Numbered from the stretch's first letter, positions 33,401 through 46,152 are shown. The stretch is DNA of 64,000 nt from Palaemon carinicauda (GCF_036898095.1 NC_090726.1:34323957-34387956), one strand, 5' to 3'. Numbers and translations: made by a program. The notes: generated by a model not told the origin, from the letters alone.

Positions 33401-33724
33401 ACAGTCACACAAAAAGTGGCGGCACTTTTTTTTATTCATTTTGTCATTTTGATAGCTTCATTTTAATGTAAATGCAAGTTCCTAGAGGTTATTATAATCT
33501 TATTCCCTTTCTTTTATAGGTTTTCGTGCATCAGGAAGGTAGGTCAGCCATGATACATGTGAGCCTTGAATGTTAGCTTATTAAATTACTTTATTACTGG
33601 TATTTCTTATTTTAAATCTGGAAGAGAATTACATAACGACATGATTTGGTTGCAAGCAGTTGTGTACCATAAACTGACTATCTGGGAATTTTGTACCATA
33701 GATAGAAATGGTATTGTTTGCATC

Positions 33725-33728
<4 letters not shown>

Positions 33729-33793
<65 letters not shown>

Positions 33794-33826
33794 TATATAT
33801 ATATATATATATATATTATGGATTTT
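33729..33826. repeat. TA microsatellite
   Basis: About 90 bases of TA, with one CAG interruption at 33791-33793. It ends exactly where the DIRS C 5' end begins. Confidence 0.97.
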
Positions 33827-34370
33827 GACATAGGAAAAATCTATTTTTGGGTGAGGTAGCCATGTTGTCCTGACGAAAGGTCCCCATTGGCAGCTTCTAC
33901 TTGGGATATTTCTGCGAGTGATATACCAGAGAAATTTACCATAGAGGTATCAACAGAGTTCCAACCTCTGGAGCGAATATCCCGAGAGATATCGTGTATA
34001 AATCAGGGACGTGTTAATAACAAGCCATAGTTATCCTTCCCCGAATAGAGTTAACCTTGTCTCGAAGGAAAGGTGAGGTTAACATGGGGAACAGGAGAGC
34101 CGTTACAACTCCCGATCTCAATGTGCTACAACTAACACGTTTTCTGTTGAAGTTTGAACCATTCCCCTTTGAAGCGCCATCTCTGTCGTTTCGCTTGGAG
34201 AGTTTCTGCTAGTTTTTGGAGTTCTTTGAGTGATTTTCAATTATGGATACTCCAGCTTCTTCCTCATCGACTAAGGTCGCTGATGACATGGAGTGTTCAA
34301 CGGTCACCTGTACCAGGCGGGTCAAGTTACCCTGTGGCCACTAGACCTGCCCGGTTTCTGGTAGAATTTC
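33827..34370 (+). mobile_element. 5' end of a third DIRS type (C)
   Basis: A diverged relative of the B-family ITR: GGATTTTGA, AAAAATCTATTTTTGGGTGA, GGTAGCCATGTTGTCCTGAC, then TATCGTGTATAAATCAGGGACGTG and CCCCGAATAGAGTT. At 34243 a short frame starts MDTPASSSSTKVADDMECST and soon stops; it is Cys-containing and could be the gag N-terminus. Sequence after 34370 is unrelated, so only the 5' part is present. Confidence 0.65.
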
Positions 34371-35899
34371 AATGTTTTCATTGCATGTATTATCATTTTA
34401 TTAAATTTTTATAATATTATGTTTTTATGCTTTACATAATACTGTGCCTGAGAATTTTTATTATGGTTAATGTGATGTATTATTTCATCATGCATGTTAT
34501 ATTTTTATTAATGTAACACATTTATATGACCTAAATTTGATATGATTGTATAATTACTGTATGTAGTGATGGAATTGTGCATGGTAGTCAAGGCTCACTG
34601 TATTCGATGTTACTTTGAAGGCTTTTCTTGAACGGAAAATGATTATTTTGATAACCCCCTCAATTAGTTTTTTTTTTATATATATATAAAACTCCAAAAA
34701 GTTCCTAATATATAAGCTAAGAATTATGAAAGACTATGTATCATTTTAAATACTGTTCAGTAATTTAAATTGACTTTATGTAAATTATTTGTTCAATTTT
34801 GTGTTCACCATATTTAGATTATATTTATAAAAAGACGGTGATCCTACATCTTCAACCAGAACCTCATTCATTGCATAATGTACTATTTATTTAAATTTAC
34901 ATTCATTACAAACACATTATATATTACAAATTTGTCAGTTTTATTTAAAATGTAATCCCACATTTCACTGATGAGAATGGTTAGGAAAGTTGTTGTCTCT
35001 TTGTTGTTCTAGGTTTGCTAAGGTTCCCGCTTTCTATCATGCGAATACCAAGTTTGCACATCTGCTTTGAATCCCATTGTTTAATTGGCATGCTCGCTGT
35101 TTGGCTTGATTTTAGTTTTCCTACTTCTGTGAGGTGATTTGGGATTACTGTAGTTAGATTTTGCTATTGGAAAAACTTATTGAACAATAGCTTGAAAAAA
35201 ATGAGGATCTGGTAAATATTGGCTTGATGATTTTTTCAAGCAAAATTATGAATTGAACTTAAGAATAAATTTTATCATAGTACTATTACAAAAGAGTTAG
35301 TAAAAGAAAATTATAAACCTTTATGGAAAACTGTTTATGTATTGTTTATTTAACTATCGTTTTATCAAGAAGTTTTCCAGTCTTACATTTTTTATCATTG
35401 AAGAAAGCCTTCAAAGTTTCATCCATGGTAAAACAAAATTTCTGGACAGCTGCGCGTGGTAAGTGTTAAGCTATTTTATCATGTTTTCAAGTGTTTTTTT
35501 TATTTTGCTGTTTTCTAACCTTAACTTTTATTCCTTAATGTATATTTTTCTTTCCAGGCGAGTAGAGGTAGTTTTAGGTTTCCGATTTTCTTGGTCAGAT
35601 GTCTGTAGCCTACAATTCTGTGGTTTTAAGTCCCTTGAAATAAATATCAGAAATAAAATGCTCTCGGCATAATTGAAAAAAAAATTTGCGGTGTTTGTGA
35701 CTTTCTTAAATATTTGCCAAAGTATACCAATTATATTAATGTTTACTGGCAAACAAAACTTTTAATGGTAGGCTATTTACGGGCACTTTGACCGTAAGGG
35801 ATTCATATTTTCTGTGATTTGCTAAATATTTCTAAATTAGTTTGAAACGTTTTTCGATATTGATTGTTTAAAAAGACTGGCAGTGCGTCATGGCTTAGT
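34371..35899. other. AT-rich spacer
   Basis: Strongly AT-rich, with short TA runs. No gene, RNA or known repeat recognised. Confidence 0.5.
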
Positions 35900-36445
35900 T
35901 AACGGATTTTGAGCAAAGCGAAAAATCTAGTTATGGGTGATATGGCTATGTCGTCCTGATGGAAGGTTCCTTTAGGCAGCTTTCTAAGGGATATTTGGCT
36001 ACAGTGATACTCCCAGAAAATTTACCACAGGTCTCCAGAATTCTAACTCCTGGCGCGAGTATCCTTAATATAACTCTTAAGGATATCGCATAATATCAGG
36101 GGACGTATTTCTTGATACGACACATAGCAATCTTCACACCAAGTAGAGTTTTCACTTTGAGGCGGAAGAGTGGCGAAATTGAAGGGGAGCCATTAACAAG
36201 GTTACCTGGTGTATCCCCTCCCGGTACCACCCCGGCGAACTACAGTATTCCTTGTTGCAATTAAGCATGGATAGCCGCAGGTAGAGTAGTTTTGGGTGGG
36301 GACTTGTTGCATAGATGTATACTCCTTTTTCGAAAGGATGGAGGGTCCATCAGGACGTCATGGCCATATCACCCAAAAATAGATTTTTCACTTTGCTCAA
36401 AATCCAGTTTTTGTGCTCAGCCATGTCGTCTTGATGGAAGTTTAC
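35900..36445 (-). repeat. ICR plus right ITR of DIRS B1
   Basis: In element direction: CTTCCATCAAGACGACATGG, CTGAGCACAAAA (complement of the outer left end), then GGATTTTGAGCAAAGTGAAA (complement of the outer right end at 35903). The right ITR body is an inverted copy of 43760-44175 and contains the TATCCTTAA / TTAAGGATA stem. Confidence 0.88.
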
Positions 36446-37125
36446 CAGAGAATTACTTGAAAGTACTATATCTGTGGGTTTGTATAAGTGCCTTTACTTT
36501 GAATGAGTTCCTTATATATGACATTACCGTTATTTGTCATATCTACTAAGCTGGAACTAGCTTAGGGCCGTGCAGGGAAAGTGTTGACTTCGACTATAAG
36601 GATTCAAAGTTTGCATCTCCATAGGGATGGACGGTGAATCTTAGAGATTACCCTTTATCCCTTGGAAATCTGTACTCTGATTTCAAGTTGGGCCCTTCTA
36701 GGGTTTAATTAAAACTCTAGTGTACTTTATTCGTCTGTAACTGAGATAGCAGCAATAAGACGCAAATACGTTTAGTATTTTACCTTGTAGCTAAATTATC
36801 AATTTTAGTTACAATCAGGTATGAATCTGATCCGGCATTGAAAACACATCAGGGTCCATACTTTCACCTGTCGGAAAATTATGTAATTTTATTTAAATGA
36901 TGCCACTCAATAGAGATGTGAAACAAAATCCGACCGATTTGTACAGATTTTGGAAATACATGAACACCGTGATGCAACGTTCACTCGGCGCTGGTGTTAT
37001 CGGTCAGATATGCACCTATGTGGAACAGTGTGTTAATCATCGTTGTGATTTGCACTTGAGGGTAAATGTACCCATGCGCCCGATGCACTGGAAAGTCCCA
37101 AAGCAGTTCACTGTTCGTCGCAGGC
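36446..37125 (-). other. 3' region of DIRS B1
   Basis: Between the YR stop (37126) and the ICR. The part nearest the ICR aligns with 60240-60830 of B3 (CACC.GTGATGCAACGTTCAC inverted, and the TTTTAATTAAA.CC block). No gene recognised. Confidence 0.6.
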
Positions 37126-38021
37126 TTAGACGACGGGTTCTTTAGAACTACCCGCCTCCACCACATGTCTTATCTTATGTTTTTGCTTCGAATAGTGTTG
37201 GAAGAAGTTCTGTGAAGAGGCAATTTTCTTAGGATCATGAACTGCGGGTGAGCTGTCAGGATCCGCTCTGTGATTAAGTAGGTGAGTATTGCTCTCAGAT
37301 ATTTTATGGATAGATTTTTTGTCCTGATGTATCGCCTCGGAAGAACTGTCCTTCCTTGAAGTCTGAAGTTCTACGAAGATAGACCTTAAGATGCCCTATT
37401 GGGCATAGGGAGACATCTTCCTTCAGTGGGCAGATTCTCCAAGGACACCACCTTTTGGTGGGCAGCCCGTTTTTGGCGAGAAAAGAAGGATTGGGAAAGG
37501 ATTCAGTTCTCCCTCTTTTGTGAACTGAGTATGGCCTACATCCTTGATAGGGCCAATATTTCATTAACTCTAGCCCCTGAGGCTATTACGAACAGAAAAT
37601 TGACTTTCTGTGTTAGTTCCTTTAGAGTACAATCCTCATTGTTTAGGTTCGAAGCATAGTGTAAGACTTTGACCAACGACCATGTAATGGGCTTTAGAGG
37701 GGTTGTCGGCTTGGGTCTAGTGTATGCTTTGGTACCTTAAAAAAGGTTTCGCTTATGAGGTCCCTCCACGTTCAAGTAGGTAAAGAAGAAAGAAAGACAG
37801 AAACCTGTTGAAATTTCTGTTGGTCCCCTTGTTTTCACGAGGGGTGCCCCTTTCTTCCAAGACAGTTCACGTTGTCTCCTGGTTGGACTTGACTTGTACT
37901 CTACAATGAAGTCGGTCACATTCTTCGAGATCCCGAACTTTTGTTTGCCGTTAGGGCGAAAAAATCCTGAAATACAGGTTGTTGGTTCTTGGGGATGGAA
38001 TGTAACCGCCGACTTCTGCAC
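37126..38021 (-). pseudogene. DIRS B-type tyrosine recombinase, deleted
   Basis: Minus-strand pieces match the intact YR of B2: KFGISKNVTDFIVEYKSS...RRQRELSWKK (about 37960-37870), FPNPSFLAKNGLP...WRICPLKEDVSLCP and LKVYLRRTSDFKEG (37530-37340), then HDPKKIASSQNFFQHYSK (about 37235-37190) and a C-terminus ending at TAA 37126-37128. The second catalytic Arg is Lys in HDPKK, and the segment with the nucleophile Tyr (VFYKHY in B2) is deleted between NFFQH and YSKQ. A region of some 100 codons upstream of SFLAKN, including the first catalytic Arg, also appears missing. Confidence 0.85.
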
Positions 38022-38244
38022 CAGTTTTGATAAAGCTGGGTACAGCAGAGGAAACAGCTACAGTTTCAATTCTAGAACTAGAGTAAACCAATTGTTTTTG
38101 GGCCATTTGGGGGCCACTATAGGAGTAATTCCTTTGCAGGATACTAGATTGTCGAGGACTTTTAGCAGGAGATTGGTTGGTGGAAAAGCAGATACATTCG
38201 ATTCCATCCGTTCCAGTCGAAAGACATAACGTGTATTGCTTCTG

Positions 38245-39700
38245 CTAAAGGTTCTCGTAAGGGGCTACTAGTTCTTGTTGTCGCTCGTTGCGAAGAGGTC
38301 GATCTGCAGTTCCGGGACTTTTATCGAGAATAAAGGAGAATGAGTCTGCGTCTAAGGACCATTCTGTCTCTATCGGCTTTCGCCTGGATAGAGCATCCGC
38401 CGTCACATCGCGGAACCCTTGAAGGTGAACTGCTTGATAATGCCATCTACTCTTCCTTGCCAGACGGAAGATGGCTAACATCACATGTTTGATGTTAGGT
38501 GAACTCGAGCCTTGTCGATTAGACACATTACTATCACCTTGTTGTTGAGAGCCAATCTGATGTGGACTGTTTTGCGAGGGGATAGTCTCCTCAACGTTAG
38601 GACTGTCATAGCCTCCAAGATGTTGATGTGAAAATTTTTGAACTGGAGTGATCAATTTCTTGCCCTTTCCTTTCATATGGATGATCTCCCCGTTCTTTCA
38701 GGGAGGCTTCCGTGTGTATCGCCACTGATGTTAGTGGTGGTTGCAAGAAGATCGTTTGTGCTAGGCTCTTATTCATTGACCACAGCCTCAATAGAGTGCG
38801 CAATCGGGTCGGTGTCACCCTTGTCGATCTCTTCGAGCATTTGATGCGTATCTTCTCCAGACTCCTGGCGCATCCTTTGGCTGTGCTTCTTAGCACCGGG
38901 TCTGTCACTACTGCGAACTGGAGAGAGCCCAGTGCTCTTTCCTGTTGGCATTTTGAAATCCTCGTGTGTTGGATTAGTCTCCTGACAGATGCCGCTATTT
39001 CTCTCCTCTTCTTTAGTAGAATGGAGAGGTGTTGTTACTGTGAGTTCCCATGGATTCCCAGCCATTGAAACCTGTGAGCAGGAGAAAAGCGAGACTTCTA
39101 GCAACTGGTTTCGAGGCCCAGGTGTTCCTGGAACTGGATCACCTTTCCGGCGCTTGCAGACAAGTAGTCTTGGATGCTGCCCGCACCCGCCAATCGTCCA
39201 GGTATGCTACTACCGGTGCTCCTTTGGAGCGTAGGAGCTAGACGATCGTGTCCGTCAGTTTTGTGAATACCTTTGGGGCTATATTTAGTCTAAAGGGCAT
39301 GGCTGTGAAGACAAATTTTGTCTTCTGTAACCTGAATCCTAGGTTGGAGGAGAGGGGGCGACTGACTGGTAGGTGCCAGTAAGCATCTGCCAGGTCTATT
39401 GAGACTATATACCCCCCTTTTTTGGTAAAAGGGTCCTTATGTGCTGCACTGTAAGTATCAGGAATTTGTTGTTCTCGATGAACTTGTTGAGTAGAGACAA
39501 GTCTAGAATGACTCTGGGTTTGTTTGTCCGAGTCCTTCTTGGGAACATAAAACAGCCTTCCCTGGAGTTTTGATGCACTTCACTTTCCTCATTACCTTCT
39601 TATTCAAGCGTTCTGAGGCATATTCTTCCAATAAGAGGGGGGAGTGTTGGAAGAATTTTGGAAAGGTGGGGTGGATTTCGTTCCATTTCCAACTATGTCC
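38245..39700 (-). pseudogene. DIRS B-type RT/RNase H remnant
   Basis: Minus-strand motifs in order: GRLFYVPKKDS (about 39560), GGYIVSIDLADAYWHLPVS (motif A, about 39410-39360), FTAMPFRLNIAPKVFTKLTD (39300-39250), then AYLDDWRVRA with YLDD at 39204-39193. RNase H-side segments are VTADALSRRKPIETEWSLDA (38400-38340) and SPGTADRPLRN. The catalytic YLDD is intact, but an in-frame TAG lies at about 39238 and other frame changes cut the protein. The RT is of the same lineage as B2. Confidence 0.85.
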
Positions 39701-39879
39701 ATTCGTAATTTGGCTGTGAACTCAGGGATCGAAGGTCCAACGATCCCGAAAGTGTAAAATCTGCCTCCTACTTGGAACCTTACACTGTTTAGAGGTTCCT
39801 GAGGACATATTTGGGGGTTTTCCGGAGGATCATCTTTTTGGGCCCTTTGCAGGCCCAGAAGGTGGTCAGGTGCCTTTCA

Positions 39880-41870
39880 AAGCCTGGATTAAATACAGGT
39901 GACTTGCTACCAGCTGATGAGAGACCATCTAGAAGGTGGTTTACGGCTGGACTACCATTTGAGGCACCGTGATCAAGGTCACGGTCGGAAATTGTGCAGT
40001 TCTAATGAGGATTTCCTCTTTAAGGCCATGCCCCACTTTTGGAGAAGGTTCCCATTCTCCGTGGTGGCTTTGGTAATAACTTCTTGGACAATTTCCTGTG
40101 GTAAAGGGTCTATGCCCCAGATACATGATGAAATCAGTTTTCTGGGTTCGTGTTTCACCGTTGTTGCGGCAAACGCATGGTCTCTACCGGTCCTTTTTTG
40201 ACCTGAGTAAAACCTACAAATCCATCACAAGGGTGGGGCGTTACTAAAGGCCTGCACACATTTCTTGAGCAGTTCTAATGAGACAGGGAGGCGGCAAGCT
40301 TATCTTTCGTCTCCTGTTCCCTTTAAAGGATGGTTTGCCATTTTTGGAAGGTTCTTGTTAAACTGCTGACCTGCTATCTGCAGATCCAACTTTGAGACGG
40401 AGAAGGTCAGATGTACTTCTTTCCACTCCTCCTCGCAGGTGGGCATAGCTAGAGATAATGGTTTGCCTTTCTCTAGGATTGGGCAGGGTTTGCCCTCTTC
40501 GACTGCCTTCCTGACACAGTCTAGGGCTTTCCCCAAAAGGGGGGAAGGCTCATGAGGAAGGAGCAATGACGGTTGGATGCTTCTTGTTCAATGCTGAGAC
40601 GAGTTATTATATCCGGCCCCTTTCTTGGTCTTGGTAAGGATGGCTTGGGCCTTGTCATGTTCTAGGACGATGACTTCCTTCGGTATAGCTTCCTCGCGGG
40701 ATGTAGGTTCATCTCGTAGTCTCACGAAGCAATCAGGGTACGCTAAAACTGGGCCAGAATTGAAGCTCTTCAAGGGGATCGGGCCCCAACTTCTAGGAGA
40801 TATAAAGCTTCCTATTCAACCTTGGCATGTGTTCCGTCTACCACCAGGGGTTGGTTCGGAACATTGAGGGAGGTCAGATATTTTAAGGGCCTTAGCAGAG
40901 CCCCTGGAAGTGACAGGGCATTTACTTCCTGTACCTCTCTTTTCTCTCTTTGAGATCTTGCTTATTCTCCTCTCGTTCCTTCCGGAACAGTGTCAGCATC
41001 TGCTGGAGTGACTCTAGGAGCGTTTCACTCCTGTCAAACTGTCTAGCCAGTTGGGGAGTTGGGGTTGAAGAGGTTGACTGCATAAGTTGATATGCCGGCA
41101 CAGTGAGCTGAGGTACTTCAGTCATCGTCGAAATGGATCCTTCTTCCTTCATGGGTGGTTGAACCACTCCTTATTCAGGGCCTTCTTGCAGTAGGTCCTG
41201 TCTGGTGTCAATGGACACCGCTAACATCCGATCTTAGTGGATGTCCAAGCCTTGTAGTGCCTGTCGATATCCGTGTCCACTGTCCGTTGGATAGAGGGAG
41301 GCTGGACCTGTGCCTGAGGCACAAACGTATTCGATTGAGACTTGGGGAACGGTAGGCACTTCAAAGATTTGTTAGGTAGGTAAGGTCCCTGAAAGTTCTT
41401 CTGGAAGCCTCATACTCACCTTTGTTGGGTTTCCCTTGCTGTATCCCTTGACTCCCTATTGTCGGATATCTTTTACAAAGCCGTCGGTCAGCAAGGTCAA
41501 GCGATTGGAGTGACCTTTTGGGTACCAGAACCTCAGGGATCCAGATACGATGCGGCAGGGGCTTAAGACCTGTACATTGTATGCCCACAAAAGTTCTTAC
41601 TCTTGTGGTTGCAGAACACCACTGTACACTTCGCCATCGGCTCCTCCTGAAAGGGAGAAAAGGGTGAATGAGTACTAGGTTGTTTATATTATCAATACAA
41701 TATATGATAAAAATACGGGTTCCAGTACCTCAGGGATCCAATTACGATGCAGCAGCGGGCATGAGACCTGCACATCTTGTGGCCACAAAAGGCCCTACTT
41801 TTGTGGTTGCAGAACCGGATTGCACACTTCACCTTGCCCTCCTCCTGTAAGGAAGGAAAGAGTGAAATGA
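39880..41870 (-). pseudogene. DIRS B-type gag remnant
   Basis: From the left: a Cys/His-rich N-terminal segment (KCAIRFCNHKSRAF.GHKMC, 41840-41770) present twice, then YPDCFVRLRDEPTS...PKEVIVLEHDKAQAIL (40750-40640), GKPCPILEKGKPLSLA and EVHLTFSVSKLD..IAGQQF (40500-40370), and near 40100 PQEIVQEVITKA...KWG. The same blocks occur in B2 gag in the same order, so this is one protein broken by frameshifts. The function (capsid-like/RNA-binding) is inferred from position; the CxxxxxC...H...C pattern suggests metal binding. Confidence 0.8.
41500..41870 (-). repeat. duplicated first coding exon of B-type gag
   Basis: Two direct copies of about 180 bases (41520-41690 and 41695-41870). Each has, in element direction, a pyrimidine tract, CAG (AG at 41647-41648 and 41845-41846), GAGGAG and then a Cys-rich segment with FCNHKS. 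In B2 a single copy occurs. Confidence 0.85.
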
Positions 41871-43740
41871 GTATGGGGTAATTTATCATACTGAAAAATA
41901 TGTTCACATGTATTAAATAGTAATCATTACTATTATAATTATAGCTTAGGATAGTAAGCTAGAAAGGAAATAGGAAAGACACACATCTGTGTTTCCTGTC
42001 CAGGCAATTGCTGTGACCTCCCCCAATATTAATGTTTTAAATTTCCTTATTAGGGAAATATAAGGTGGAATAGCTCTAGTGCTTAGAGCTGAAGTTAGTG
42101 TATACTAACACTAACTCCCCACAAGTGAAATATTAATACTGTAGGATAAAAATATGTGTTCCGATGATCTAGGATACATCAGAATGTTGAAGGAATGCTT
42201 CACCTCAACATTTACGTAGTGGTCTCAACAATGGCCAGTGAAAGGATACACAGAGTATGTTGGAAAATCATTCTACTGTATGTTAAATACTGTAGTTTTC
42301 TAACTGCTGTATTTGCTATACTGCAGGAATACTGGTTACTGTATAATCTATACTGTAGTTCTACCGGTATACTACCGGGCTAGGCTAGTACCTGGCGGCA
42401 CTAGCCTACAGAGAGAGAGAAAGAATGGAGCGAAGGACTACCGTATTAGTATAGTCTAGTACAATAATTAGGGTTTTAGGGAATACTGTCTCCACTGCCT
42501 TCTTTCCAGAATGAGGATTCAAATGGAAGGGGAGAGAATGTATTAATTCTAGCTTCCATCCAGCCACAATATCTGTTGCCGGCTGCACTGCTGGTTACAG
42601 AGTTTGTGGATGGCAGTCCAAGAGAGGACTGAAGAATACTCAAAGTTGTAATGGGTCTCCCACCGACAGCCGTCATGGCCGGCACAACCTTTCCCGAAGC
42701 CTTGCTTCCGTTAGGGGGAAGGTCGAAGCAGCAATCTAGCCACCTTTGTAGGAGCCCGGCTGGCATCGTAATCAGCCCGGCAAGCGTGGAGATTGTAGAA
42801 TACCGGCCACAGGGGTTATGACGGCTCGACCGTCACTAAAGAACAGAAGGGGAAGGGAAAGGGTCTTAGATTTTGCATAGAAAGAATGCGGCAGATATGC
42901 CTCCTACTGTCGGCTGCAAATCAAGAAAAATCAAGGAAACGTAGTTTTCTATGCTGGCGCCGTCTTGGGCGGCAGAGGAATAACGATTCCTTAGCCTAAG
43001 ACATTGCCGGATATAAGACATGTCTTCTAATCCACAGGGGAGAAAGGTGGCGGCAACTGTTCTACCACTTTCGATTGTGGACTAGGGAAGCCGGGCTTTC
43101 TATGCCGGCAACTGTGTAACCGGCAGGGAAATGACTAATCCCCCATCGGTAGAGTTGCCGACAAAAAGACTGAATACTCTGAGTTACTGTCGTATTTCAA
43201 AGCCAGGATACTCACCGGCTAAGAGGATGGACAGGAACACTATCTCAGTCAGGACAAAAGATACTCAGAGGGATGGAAGGGTTTATCCTTAAATCTCTAA
43301 AAGAGACGAGTATCAAATTATGATAGTAATTCTAGGAGATGTACTATCTCCGATTGAATTAATAAAACGATACAAGAGGATAAATGAGGATAACGTTACT
43401 ATAGTATACTAAAGCGCGTTAGGCTAGCCTAACTCGAGTCGGGATCTCGGCTACGCTATACTGTATCTCCGAGGCCCTAATGTATACTATCGAAACGTTT
43501 TAACAGAAAAGGAAATATTACATGTGTAATCTTATATTCACTAGTATAATATGCCTAAATAGCTAGAATTCATCATAGGTAAATACCGGGGACCTTGTAC
43601 TACTTACTAAATAAAGCATTTATGGCGTACGACAGCTGTCCAAAATGGCTGCCTCCGGTGATGGCTGTGCTCCACTAAACACATCTAAATTATGCTAATT
43701 TAACTGTGAGAAGGGAGCCAAAAATTATAAACAGGAAAGA
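41871..43740 (-). other. 5' leader of DIRS B1
   Basis: Counterpart of 52070-54452 in B2. Rich in CCGGC motifs (GCCGGCATCG, CAGCCCGGCA, TGCCGGCAACTG). Contains GATACACA...TATG and CTATACTGCAG blocks related to the B2 leader. No open gene recognised. The upstream part may be intronic. Confidence 0.6.
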
Positions 43741-43759
43741 TTAAATACTCAACTTTCCA

Positions 43760-44175
43760 GAGGATGAAGATGCTGGAGATTGCATTGTAATAATCCTTGT
43801 AATAGTAACAAAACCGAGAGCAGTTGGGAGAAACACCGTTCTTAATTCGCTACTACAAAAGGAATAGTTCGCTGGGGTGGTACCGGGAGGGGATACACCG
43901 GGTAACCTTGATAATGGCTCCCCTTCAATTTCGCCACTCTTCCCCCTCAAAGCGAAAACTCTATTTGGGGTGAAGGTTGCTTTGTGTCGTATCAAGAAAT
44001 ACGTCCTCTGATATGCGATATCCTTAAGAGTTATACTGTATTAAGGATACTCGCGCCAGGAGTTAGAATTCTGGAGACCTGTGGTCAATTCTCTGGGAGT
44101 ATCACTGTAGGCAAATATCCCTTAGAAAGCTGCCTAAAGGAACCTTCCTTCAGGACGACATGACTGAGCCCAAAA
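43760..44175 (-). repeat. left ITR of DIRS B1
   Basis: Inverted relative to 35900-36360. The outer end reads TTTTTGGGCTCAGTCATGTC. Contains GGGGACGTATTTC-type, AAAACTCTATTTGGGGTGAA and GGTAACCTTGATAATGG blocks shared by all B copies. Confidence 0.88.
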
Positions 44176-45595
44176 AAACAATTTTAAATAAACATTTATT
44201 GAATCAGATAAAGAGTTAGATAACATAATTGGTATTGAAATGCATATACAGTACCGTACTGCATTATAGTTTAGCTGCATCAAATTTAAGAAAATTACAT
44301 TTCAGTATGCTTATCCGAAGTATTAAATCTGTTCAAAATTTTATCCAGCGCATTAAGCCTAGGAAAGATTGGGTGGTGTAAAGGGGGGCTATTCAGAGGG
44401 GCGCTTGGCAATTAGATGTTAAGAAGCTCTAGTTTTCTATCTAATAAAACAAATAGAACCTTTGTATAATATCGTTGTCGGATTTGTCTCTTCTGTTGAT
44501 ATAGCGAGTGGTTGGTTTGTCATAGGGGGGTTATAAAATTATAGTAATTAGGTTAGGTTACTTAGGTTTTGTAAATCAGGCTTTGGGTTTCATTGTAGTT
44601 ATAATGGTTAGGCTAGGTTAGGTCTCCCAGTCTTCGAGTATAGTATGTGTCTGTTGTGGTGGTTAGTGTGAATCAAGGATATTGTCAAGAGAATACAAGA
44701 AGCTTCGTTACCAGAGCCCTATGGAGCATCCTCACTGCTGCTTCTCTCTTTGGTAAGTCAATTCTTATACGTATGTATATTTTGGGCTTTCTGTTCTATT
44801 GGAAGCTAAGGAAAACTTTCAGGTGTATTTTATTGAAATTAAAAAGTGTGAGGCCCTTACTTAATTTGAGAGTATGAGATAAATTGAAATGTATATTTAT
44901 CTATGTTGATTGTCCTGATATAGAGTTCTACTTTTAGAAAGTAAATACAACAATGGTAAATTATATTTAAATATCGTATTTGCTTTTACCTTGGCTTCTT
45001 AGTACTACAGAGTAGTCTTTAGTGATGTTATTTAAAGATTGCTTCATTTAAAGAAATTTATAAAAGATTATACAGTGATAACATCAAGATTATAAGAGAA
45101 TAATTTCAAAGGTGTTAATCATATTGAGGAATTTGATATATGTTGTTTTCTTGCAGTTCTTTTTGTATAATGCTCCGTTTGCTTGTTTACTTCATTCAGT
45201 TTATTTTTTGTAATTTGCTTTTTTTTGTCTCCAGAAAATTCAATTAACTGAAAATTAAATTTATAAGGTTAGTATTGTCATTAACCAATCATCTATTTCT
45301 CTATTACAGGTTAAGCATAATTGGATTGTTTGAAGGAGGGCTCTTGTGATATGTACCAAAATTATCTACAATATCTTTAAAAGAAAGTAAGTTTACATTT
45401 CTTAGTATGTTCTTTTAATTTACACAATGAGGATAATTTCAATGCTGAAATTCATGACCCTGTGTGGTAACCTTCTTGTTAGGAATGTTGGTAAAATCTG
45501 TTTGTCAGTCATTACCTTTAATTATCCCTGTAAGTTGGTTATGCTATACTCCACCTGTTAGAGGGATTGCTTAAAAAACATGGTACAAATTTAAA
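44176..45595. other. AT-rich spacer between B1 and B2
   Basis: No gene recognised. GGTTAGGCTAGGTTAGG at 44608-44624 is a common arthropod-type motif. The 76-codon open stretch at 44647 has no recognisable domain. Confidence 0.5.
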
Positions 45596-45890
45596 TTTTT
45601 GGGCTCAAGCCATGTCGTCCTGATGGAAGGTTCCTAATAGTAGCTTCCAAGGGATATATGAACTGCAGTGATATTCCCAGAGAATTTACCTTTAGGTCTC
45701 CAGAATTCTAACTCCTGGCGCAAATATCTTTAACATTCTCTTAAGGATATCGCATAAATCAGGGGACGTATATCTTGATACGACACATAGCGATCTTCAC
45801 CCCGAATAGCGTTTTCGCTTCGAGGGGCAAGAGTGGCAATTTTGGAAAGGGAGTCGTTATCAAGGTTACCTTATTTCCCATACTACTATT
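45596..45890 (+). repeat. left ITR of DIRS B2
   Basis: Outer end TTTTTGGGCTCAAGCCATGT, then CGTCCTGATGGAAGGTTCC. Inverted copy of 59930-60200. The TATCTTTAA...TTAAGGATA stem is at 45725-45755. Downstream is the palindrome ATGGCGCCAT (45901-45910). Confidence 0.9.
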
Positions 45891-46152
45891 GAGCATCAAG
45901 ATGGCGCCATATTCAAGAGGGCGGTCATTTCTAATTTTGTAGCGAATTCGCATGGTGGTGTTCCCTGTTGATCTAACTTTTTTGATCGATTCTGCGAGTT
46001 ATTACTGTGCAATCTCCAGCTTCTTTCGCCTCTGGAAAGTTAAGTATTGATTCTTTACAATGTATATATTTTAGCTCCTATTCCACAGTGAAGGCCTGTT
46101 ACCGGAGGCGCCATGGACGCTGTCGTTCGTTAGACATATGTTATTTAGTTAG

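Larger units (their letters stand above)
35900..44175 (-). mobile_element. DIRS retrotransposon B1, full-length but decayed
   Basis: Minus-strand element with left ITR (43760-44175), spliced-type leader, gag, RT/RNase H, YR, 3' region, ICR (junction near 36406) and right ITR ending near 35900; about 8.3 kb. All genes are broken. It is the same family as B2, since gag, RT, YR and ITRs align throughout. Confidence 0.88.

Noticed and set aside
44647..44877. 76-codon open stretch as a small host gene
   Set aside because: No recognisable domain, weak start context, AT-rich spacer; lengths of this kind occur by chance.
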